A stretch of 11,344 nt of DNA, from the NCBI GenBank assembly GCA_945486445.1, contig CALYTD010000006.1, positions 1 through 11,344 of the forward strand. Reading direction: 5' to 3'. A model generated the notes under the pieces. The model ran no database searches. It saw only the letters and a list, made by a program, of their open reading frames with translations, and had not been told where the DNA came from. Position numbers and translations under genes: made by a program. Of the stretch, positions 5,507 through 11,344 are shown in pieces (the stretch's first letter is position 1; every line of letters begins with the position of its first letter). The stretch comes from an uncultured Prevotellaceae bacterium (GTDB lineage Bacteria > Bacteroidota > Bacteroidia > Bacteroidales > Bacteroidaceae).

Positions 5507-7860
5507 ACAAGAATAAGGTCAGAGAGACCGATAAAACAATACAGAAATTGAATCGCTTTCTTGCCATAGCCCTTATGGGAATACTGTGCGTCAGCAATGC
5601 CAAGGCACAGATAGACGACAACAACATGGATGGGTTCACCGTTACGGACAACACATTCAACCCCAACCGTGCGCTGGACTCATTGAAATCAAACCATAAA
5701 AAAGTGCCGAAAGGCATGTACGTATGGACCATTGACGAGAACTTCGGCGACATAACAAAACAGAAACCCGACACCGCACAGCACCTCGTGATGAACACTA
5801 TCTTCACCGAAGGGCTGTACGGAGAGTACAATACCACAGGAAACCTCGGCTCACCACGCATCTCACGAATAGCAACAGACAGGGATTTCGCACCACGTAT
5901 GCCGTTTCTCGAACCATACGGGTACTTCATTACCAAGCCCTCGGAATTGAGATTCACCAACACACTGTCGCCAATAACAAACCTGTATTACAACAGTTGC
6001 GGCAATAAAACAAACGGAGAAGACCACCTGAAAGCCCTCTTCGCCACCAATATAAATAAGGATGCCGGTTTCGGTTTTAAGTTTGACTACCTCTATGGAC
6101 GTGGATACTACCAGAACCAAAGCGGTGCTTACTTCGATTACACCATGTGGGGCTCATACATAGGACAGCGATATCAGGCACATCTGATACTCTCCTTTGA
6201 CCACATGAAGAACACAGAGAACGGTGGTATAGCAAACGATGACTACATAATACACCCCGAAGCACAGTCAGACACATACGCCTCAGACGAGATTCCAGTA
6301 ATACTCTCAGACAACTGGAACCGTAATGACGCCTTCCATGCCACTCTGTCACACAGATATAACATAGGATTCCACAAGGAAGTACCCATGACCGAAGAGG
6401 AGAAAGAAGCAAAACGCTTCGCCTTGCAGTCAAAAAAAGAAAACGAAGGAACAGAGAAAACAGAACAATCAACAGGCAAAAGCCAGACAACTACACCCTC
6501 AAAACGCCTCACAGGAAGGCCTGACGATGCGCTGGTAGTAGGTGACCTGTCTATCACCGAGGCCAAAGACGAAGCCAGAAGACTCGCAGAAGAACGGGCA
6601 AAAGCAGCAGCCGACAGCATCATGGAGGCCCAGCGGAAGGAAGAAGCAGACACCTCGTGGACGAAAGAAATATACGTTCCTGTGACCAGTTTCATACATA
6701 ACCTTCACTATGACACCAACAATAGAACATATATAGCCTACCGCTCACCAAAAGACTACTACCTCAACCGCTACAATACGGTGATGGAGAAAGCCTCAGG
6801 AGACTCCATTAACGATGACGTGAAGTATTACTCCATGCGCAACAAGTTCGCAGTAGCACTGATGGAAGGCCTTAACAAATACGTGCCGATGGGCCTGAAA
6901 CTATTTGCAGGACACGAGTTGAGACATTACCAACTACCCGAACTGGACACAAATATGTATGGCTCATACAACGAAACCAACTTCTCCATAGGCGGACAAC
7001 TGATAAAAACCATGGGTAACACGCTCCACTACAACGCTATGGTGGAGACAACTCTCGTGGGAGAAGACGTTGGCGACGTAAGAATTGACGGTGAGGGAGA
7101 CATCAAGTTCCCCCTATTAAAAGACACGGTAGATGTTGCTTTGAAAGCATTTTACCATCTGACAAACCCCACCTTCCTGCAAAGACACTACCACTCAAAA
7201 CACTTCTGGTGGGATCATGACGGTTTTAACAAGCAGATGCACACGCATATCGAAGGACGGTTCATACTTAGACGCACAGGAACAAAACTGAGATTGGCGT
7301 ATGATAACTTGCAGAACTACGTCTATCTTGCAGAAAGTTACAACCGCTCCACGGCCTCAACCATCACCGATTTCACGGCAGACGTAAGGCAATCATCAAA
7401 GAATATCAGCCTATTGACAGCCATGATAGAGCAGAATGTAAGCCTCGGACACTTGAAATGGGAGAACAGAGTGACGTTCCAAAAGAGTTCAGACGAGGAC
7501 ATTCTGCCCGTTCCCGCCATAAATGTGTGGACTAATCTCTACTTGGACTTTAAGATAGCCAAGGTCCTTAAGGTGCATTTCGGAGCGGATATGTATTGGT
7601 TTACCAGTTACTACGCACCAGAATACTGCGCCCAGTTGGGGCAATATGCCGTGCAAGAGAATGAGGCTGTAAGGACAAAAACAGGAAATTACCCCATAAT
7701 CAACGCCTACTTGAACTTCAAGTTGAAGCAATGCCGCTTCTTCTTGATGATGACCCATGTCAATGCAGGCTCGGGAAACAAAAACTATTTCCTCACTCCG
7801 CACCACCCGCAGAATGAGATGGTGCTCAGAACAGGACTTGTTTGGACATTCAATAACTGA
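5482..7860 (+). CDS. Putative outer-membrane porin (Porin_10-like beta-barrel)
   Basis: The 792-residue protein has a long charged N-terminal stretch, a signal-peptide core at about 25-40 (RFLAIALMGILCVSNA) and likely cleavage near A42/Q43. Many alternating hydrophobic/polar strands follow, rich in Y, F and W. It ends in LRTGLVWTFNN, an aromatic terminal strand of the kind used for insertion into the outer membrane. The pattern and the MYVWTIDENFG segment (79-89) fit the Bacteroidetes putative porin family. Residues about 303-395 form a charged, Glu/Lys/Ala-rich insert (EEEKEAKRF, ARRLAEERAKAAADSIMEAQ) that is not barrel-like. It may be a helical or coiled loop and explains the above-average length. 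The start at 5482 lies inside the preceding gene. Later in-frame ATGs (first at 5575) would destroy the signal peptide. The stop codon shares one base with queC. Substrate is unknown. Confidence 0.8.
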   Translation: MYAKAQEINKNKVRETDKTIQKLNRFLAIALMGILCVSNAKAQIDDNNMDGFTVTDNTFNPNRALDSLKSNHKKVPKGMYVWTIDENFGDITKQKPDTAQHLVMNTIFTEGLYGEYNTTGNLGSPRISRIATDRDFAPRMPFLEPYGYFITKPSELRFTNTLSPITNLYYNSCGNKTNGEDHLKALFATNINKDAGFGFKFDYLYGRGYYQNQSGAYFDYTMWGSYIGQRYQAHLILSFDHMKNTENGGIANDDYIIHPEAQSDTYASDEIPVILSDNWNRNDAFHATLSHRYNIGFHKEVPMTEEEKEAKRFALQSKKENEGTEKTEQSTGKSQTTTPSKRLTGRPDDALVVGDLSITEAKDEARRLAEERAKAAADSIMEAQRKEEADTSWTKEIYVPVTSFIHNLHYDTNNRTYIAYRSPKDYYLNRYNTVMEKASGDSINDDVKYYSMRNKFAVALMEGLNKYVPMGLKLFAGHELRHYQLPELDTNMYGSYNETNFSIGGQLIKTMGNTLHYNAMVETTLVGEDVGDVRIDGEGDIKFPLLKDTVDVALKAFYHLTNPTFLQRHYHSKHFWWDHDGFNKQMHTHIEGRFILRRTGTKLRLAYDNLQNYVYLAESYNRSTASTITDFTADVRQSSKNISLLTAMIEQNVSLGHLKWENRVTFQKSSDEDILPVPAINVWTNLYLDFKIAKVLKVHFGADMYWFTSYYAPEYCAQLGQYAVQENEAVRTKTGNYPIINAYLNFKLKQCRFFLMMTHVNAGSGNKNYFLTPHHPQNEMVLRTGLVWTFNN

Positions 7861-8516
7861 TGATGAAAGACAGTATAATAATCCTATCGGGTGGCATGGA
7901 TTCCGTAACCATGCTCTATGAGTACAAGGAACGCATAGCGATGGCAGTAACCTTCAACTACGGCAGCAAGCACAACGAGAAGGAAATAGCCTTCGCAAGG
8001 AAGCATTGTGAACGCCTTGGCATCAAGCATATTATCATACCGCTGGGCTTTATGCAGCAGTATTTCAAGTCATCACTGCTTATTGGTGGCGAGGAAATAC
8101 CTGAGGGACATTACCAGGACGACAACATGAAGTCAACGGTAGTGCCTTTCCGCAACGGAATAATGCTCTCCATAGCCGCCGGATTGGCAGAGAGTAACGG
8201 ATTAAAGCATGTCATGCTTGCCAACCATTCAGGCGATCATGCTATCTATCCAGACTGTAGAGCGGAGTTCGTGACAGCCATGAGTGCTGCCATATCTAAC
8301 GGAACGTATGACGGAGTGACCGTGTTTGCACCCTATACAGGCATTACCAAGACCGAGATTGCGCGCCGTGGAGCAGCAATAGGCATAGATTACAGCGAGA
8401 CATGGTCATGCTATAAAGGCGGTGAAAAGCATTGCGGAAAGTGCGGAACATGTACGGAAAGGAAGGAAGCACTGCGTGATGCTGGTGTAACAGATACCAC
8501 AGAATACGAGGATTAG
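7860..8516 (+). CDS. queC: QueC, 7-cyano-7-deazaguanine (preQ0) synthase
   Basis: QueC converts 7-carboxy-7-deazaguanine to 7-cyano-7-deazaguanine with ATP and ammonia, a step toward queuosine in tRNA. The ATP-binding PP-loop is SGGMDS (10-15). NYGSKHNEKE (33-42) follows, then the conserved VVPFRNG (94-100) and ANHSGDHAIYPDCR (121-134). The zinc site is C184, C192, C195 and C198 (CYKGGEKHCGKCGTC). Length 218 is normal and all key residues are present. The start codon overlaps the porin stop as TGATG, so translation is probably coupled. A second ATG follows directly at 7863, leaving a one-codon choice. No queD, queE or queF lies in this window. Confidence 0.95.
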   Translation: MMKDSIIILSGGMDSVTMLYEYKERIAMAVTFNYGSKHNEKEIAFARKHCERLGIKHIIIPLGFMQQYFKSSLLIGGEEIPEGHYQDDNMKSTVVPFRNGIMLSIAAGLAESNGLKHVMLANHSGDHAIYPDCRAEFVTAMSAAISNGTYDGVTVFAPYTGITKTEIARRGAAIGIDYSETWSCYKGGEKHCGKCGTCTERKEALRDAGVTDTTEYED

Positions 8517-8548
8517 GCCTTGCGGCAAACAGCGCAGGCAACAGATGA

Positions 8549-8592
8549 GGGCGTGGGTCTTTACAAAAAGATTCACGCCCTTAACCTTTCTA
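8549..8592 (+). terminator. Intrinsic terminator after queC
   Basis: GGGCGTGGGTCTTT (8549-8562) pairs with AAAGATTCACGCCC (8567-8580) over 14 bp, including two G-U pairs, with an ACAA loop. A T-rich tail (TTAACCTTTCTATTCT) follows. It lies 33 nt after the queC stop and is the first convincing terminator on the plus strand in the window. It therefore marks the end of the upstream transcription unit. Confidence 0.88.
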
Positions 8593-8669
8593 TTCTACCA
8601 TAATAATTGTTCTATTTGGGTTGTTGTATGTCATTTTTTGCATAATAAACCCCGAAAAGAGCAAAAGGT

Positions 8670-8702
8670 TTTATGTATTCTCACAAATAATGTGTAACTT
8701 TG
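8670..8702 (+). promoter_or_regulatory. Bacteroidetes-type promoter of the DUF5686 gene
   Basis: TAACTTTG (8695-8702) matches the -7 consensus TAnnTTTG. The -33 region, 21 nt upstream, is weak (TTTA at 8670-8673, within TTTTATG). The predicted transcription start near 8709 leaves a leader of about 126 nt before the GTG start, in which I see no known riboswitch. The 8593-8669 segment is AT-rich and holds nothing recognisable. Confidence 0.65.
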
Positions 8703-8834
8703 CAGGCGAAATACAACATTATTAAGCAGATATACAAGGTTTGCGGAGGAGTGAAAGGACAGAAAAAGTGCAGAGAAAAGGAGTCTTTTGACACGAAAAC
8801 CGCAGCCGATAAACCTATCAAAAGGAATTATACA

Positions 8835-11344
8835 GTGATAAAGATTGAGAGATATTTTATCCTTATTGTGCTCAGTCTGCTGACAATAGCAGCAAAGGGA
8901 CAGATTCGTGGCACTGTGATTGATGCGGAGACGGGTGACAGTATCCCCTTCGCCAGTGTGTCATACAAGGGCAATCGCATTGCAGCAGTAAGTGATGTGT
9001 ATGGCTCTTACAAGATAAGTCGTCACGAAGGGTGGACAATCACATTCTCGGCAGTGGGATATAGGTCAAAGTCCATGAAGGTGACGACTGCTACGCCCGC
9101 AGTGCTTAACGTTAAGTTGAAGCCTGAGTCGAAGTACCTTGACGAGGTAATGGTAAAGTCCAAGAAGTCAAAGTATTCACGTAAGGATAACCCTGCGGTA
9201 GAACTTATGAAGCGGGTAATAGCTGCCAAGCAACAGACAAAGTTGGAAAATAAGGACTTTTACCAGTACCGCAACTATGAAAAGATAACAATCTCCCTTA
9301 ACGACATCAGCAAGGCGTCACTTGACTCTGGCGTGTTCGCCCGCAAACCGTGGCTGAAAAGTCAGGTGGAGAAGAACCCCGTGACGGGTAAGAACGTGCT
9401 GCCTGTCATTGTAACAGAAAAGATTTTCCGTAAATTCTACCGTAAAGATCCTGCTAAGGAACGCATATACATTGACGCAACAAAGTCTTATGGTGTCAAT
9501 GAACTGATAGAAACAGGTGACATTTTCACCACTATGGCGCAGGAGGTATTCACCGAAGTCGATATATATGATGACCAGGTGCGCCTGCTTCAGTTCCCTT
9601 TTACCTCGCCAATAGGCAAGCACGCCATTGGCTTCTACCGCTTTTACATCATTGATACGCTGAAAGTAGATAGGGATTCGTGCATTCATGTCTCCTTCCT
9701 GCCAAACAATCAGCAGGATTTTGGATTCCGTGGCGACCTCTATATACTTAAAGACTCCACGCTTCATGTAAAGAAAGTACACCTCAGCATACCGTCACGC
9801 TCAGACGTTAACTTCGTCAAGAACATGGCGATTGACCAGGAATACCTGCGCCTTCCATCAGGAGACTGGGTACTGTCAGTAAACGATATGCTTGTGGAAA
9901 TGACCATTGCGGGCAAGTCCAGCAACTTCCTTGTGTCGCGAGTGTCGCGCCGTAACGATTACGACTTTACCCCGATAGACCCCAAAATGTTCCGGGGCAA
10001 GGCGAAGGAGAAACGTGATCCCTACTCAGAAATGCGTGACAACGACTACTGGACAGACAACCGTGAGGTGGGACTGTCAACAGGTGAAGAGGGAATGGCG
10101 GAATTTCTCAAAGGCATCAAGAGCATAAAAGGCTTCGGATGGCTGTTGACAGGACTGAAAACTGTGATGGAAAACTACATAGAGACCTCAAAACCCGGTA
10201 CGCCGAGCAAGGTAGATATAGGTCCTGTGAACTCAACACTGTCATCAAACGATATTGACGGCTTTAGAATGAGGTTGGCAGCGCAGACCACGGCAAACCT
10301 CAACCCGCACGTATTCCTTAGCGGTTACGCCTCACACGGGTTCAAAACGAACAACAGTTACTACGGAGGAAAGTTCACCTATTCATTCAATAAGAAGGCA
10401 TACACCCCTGATGAGTACCCGAAGCGTAACATCATCTTCTCCTCATCATACGACATCTGTTCACCGTCAGATAAGTTTATGAACGTTGACAAGGACAATG
10501 TCTTCGCCTCACTAAGGTGGAGTAAGGTTGAGAAGATGGCGTTCTACCACCGTCAGAGCATAGACTTCGAGCGTGAGGAAGACTGGGGTTTCGGCCTGTT
10601 CGGGGGCATTAAGTTCGAGAGTAACAGGGCCGTAGGAGACTGGTCATTCGAGAAACTGTCCGAACCATTGCTCCCCGGTGATCAGGGCAAGTTCAGAATA
10701 ACCGAGGCATACCTACAACTCGTATATTCACCAGGGCAGTCATACGTCAATTCCAAGCAGCGACGCTATCCTACAAACCATGACTCCCCAGTGTTCAAAC
10801 TAAAACATACCGTAGGAATAAACGGCTTCATGGGCGGACAGTACAACTATCACGTAACCGAAGCATCCATCTATAAGCGTATATGGCTCAACAGTTGGGG
10901 CAAGATAGACTGTAACCTTAAAGGCGGAGTGCAATGGAGCCAGGTGCCATTCCCGCTGCTTATAGCCCCTGCTGCCAACCTGTCTTACATCTGGCAGCCA
11001 GAGACTTTCGAGCTTATAAACAACATGGAGTTCCTTAATGACAAGTATGTTTCACTGACATTGGAATGGAATGCCAACGGAAAACTCTTCAACCGTGTTC
11101 CTCTTCTTAAGAAGATGCAGTGGAGAGAGCTCATAGGTTTCAATATCCTCTATGGCGGACTGTCAGACAAGAACAATCCCGCTCTGCTTGCAAATGCAGG
11201 CAACAGCAAACTGATGTATTTCCCTAACGGCTGTTATCTCATGGATACCAAGAATCCGTATATGGAGTTCCGCGTAGGTATTCAGAACATATTTAAGTTG
11301 CTTTCAGTGGAATACGTCCGCCGTCTGACATATCTTGAACTGCC
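8835..11344 (+). CDS. DUF5686 outer-membrane protein with carboxypeptidase-regulatory-like domain, 3' end missing
   Basis: A single open frame runs from a GTG at 8835 to the window edge (836 codons) without a stop. AAAGGA at 8821-8826, 8 nt upstream, supports this start. An in-frame GTG at 8751 would add 28 charged residues before the signal peptide and is less likely. Residues 1-22 are a signal peptide (YFILIVLSLLTIAAKG, then Q23). Residues about 24-105 form the beta-sandwich found in TonB-dependent receptors (GTVIDAETGDSIPFASVSYK, VGYRSKSMKV). N119 opens NPAVELMKRVIAAKQ, the start of the DUF5686 region, and from about 476 (GFRMRLAAQTTANLNPHVF) the sequence is barrel-like. It ends within a segment (GIQNIFKLLSVEYVRRLTYL) close to the normal C-terminus, so probably only about 20-40 residues are missing. 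The family is predicted to lie in the outer membrane; its function is unknown. Confidence 0.88.
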   Translation, partial: MIKIERYFILIVLSLLTIAAKGQIRGTVIDAETGDSIPFASVSYKGNRIAAVSDVYGSYKISRHEGWTITFSAVGYRSKSMKVTTATPAVLNVKLKPESKYLDEVMVKSKKSKYSRKDNPAVELMKRVIAAKQQTKLENKDFYQYRNYEKITISLNDISKASLDSGVFARKPWLKSQVEKNPVTGKNVLPVIVTEKIFRKFYRKDPAKERIYIDATKSYGVNELIETGDIFTTMAQEVFTEVDIYDDQVRLLQFPFTSPIGKHAIGFYRFYIIDTLKVDRDSCIHVSFLPNNQQDFGFRGDLYILKDSTLHVKKVHLSIPSRSDVNFVKNMAIDQEYLRLPSGDWVLSVNDMLVEMTIAGKSSNFLVSRVSRRNDYDFTPIDPKMFRGKAKEKRDPYSEMRDNDYWTDNREVGLSTGEEGMAEFLKGIKSIKGFGWLLTGLKTVMENYIETSKPGTPSKVDIGPVNSTLSSNDIDGFRMRLAAQTTANLNPHVFLSGYASHGFKTNNSYYGGKFTYSFNKKAYTPDEYPKRNIIFSSSYDICSPSDKFMNVDKDNVFASLRWSKVEKMAFYHRQSIDFEREEDWGFGLFGGIKFESNRAVGDWSFEKLSEPLLPGDQGKFRITEAYLQLVYSPGQSYVNSKQRRYPTNHDSPVFKLKHTVGINGFMGGQYNYHVTEASIYKRIWLNSWGKIDCNLKGGVQWSQVPFPLLIAPAANLSYIWQPETFELINNMEFLNDKYVSLTLEWNANGKLFNRVPLLKKMQWRELIGFNILYGGLSDKNNPALLANAGNSKLMYFPNGCYLMDTKNPYMEFRVGIQNIFKLLSVEYVRRLTYLEL

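Noticed and set aside
5496..5963. 155-residue minus-strand frame opposite the porin gene
   Set aside because: No ribosome-binding site, promoter or recognisable domain. The plus-strand porin frame explains the openness.

Overview
The window looks like chromosomal DNA from a Bacteroidales bacterium, most plausibly Prevotella-like. This rests on several family signatures: an RseC-type gene upstream of rnfB, a Bacteroidetes-type pyruvate kinase, a DUF4468 protein, a Porin_10-like putative porin, and a DUF5686 outer-membrane protein with a carboxypeptidase-regulatory-like N-terminus. It also rests on promoters of the Bacteroidetes form TTTG, about 19-21 nt, then TAnnTTTG, which appear at the three places where a promoter is expected. 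The genus is an inference and no rRNA gene is present.

Layout. Positions 1-55 read on the plus strand as a short internal piece of an electron-transfer flavoprotein beta subunit (EtfB). At about position 55 this piece runs into the 3' part of rnfB on the minus strand, so rnfB loses its C-terminal ferredoxin motifs. The join lies on a 15-bp palindrome and looks like a chimeric junction or an inversion breakpoint. From there rnfB (17-742) and an rseC-like gene (874-1293) form the start of an rnf operon on the minus strand, transcribed from a promoter at 1375-1406. A perfect 10+2+10 palindrome covers its predicted start site. Divergently, the pyruvate kinase gene (1627-3063) has its own promoter (1463-1494) and a leader of about 125 nt.

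After pyk, a same-strand run holds an RluA-family pseudouridine synthase (3203-4114), a four-copy 22-bp tandem repeat (4141-4228), a 48-residue two-helix membrane protein (4243-4389), a secreted DUF4468 protein (4483-5169), a 96-residue membrane protein (5216-5506), a putative porin (5482-7860) and queC (7860-8516). The last three genes overlap one another. A strong terminator at 8549-8580 closes the unit. A new promoter (8670-8702) then drives a long DUF5686 gene that starts at a GTG (8835) and runs off the right edge.

How the genes fit together. The left part concerns redox and energy metabolism: Rnf ferredoxin:NAD oxidoreductase, its RseC-like companion, and glycolytic pyruvate kinase. The middle unit joins RNA modification (rRNA/tRNA pseudouridine, and the queuosine precursor made by QueC) with envelope proteins. 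The right part is another envelope protein. I see no defence system, mobile element, CRISPR array, tRNA or rRNA. The most notable points are the etfB/rnfB junction, the operator-like palindrome, the tandem repeat, the overlooked 48-residue gene, and the overlap of a porin gene with queC.
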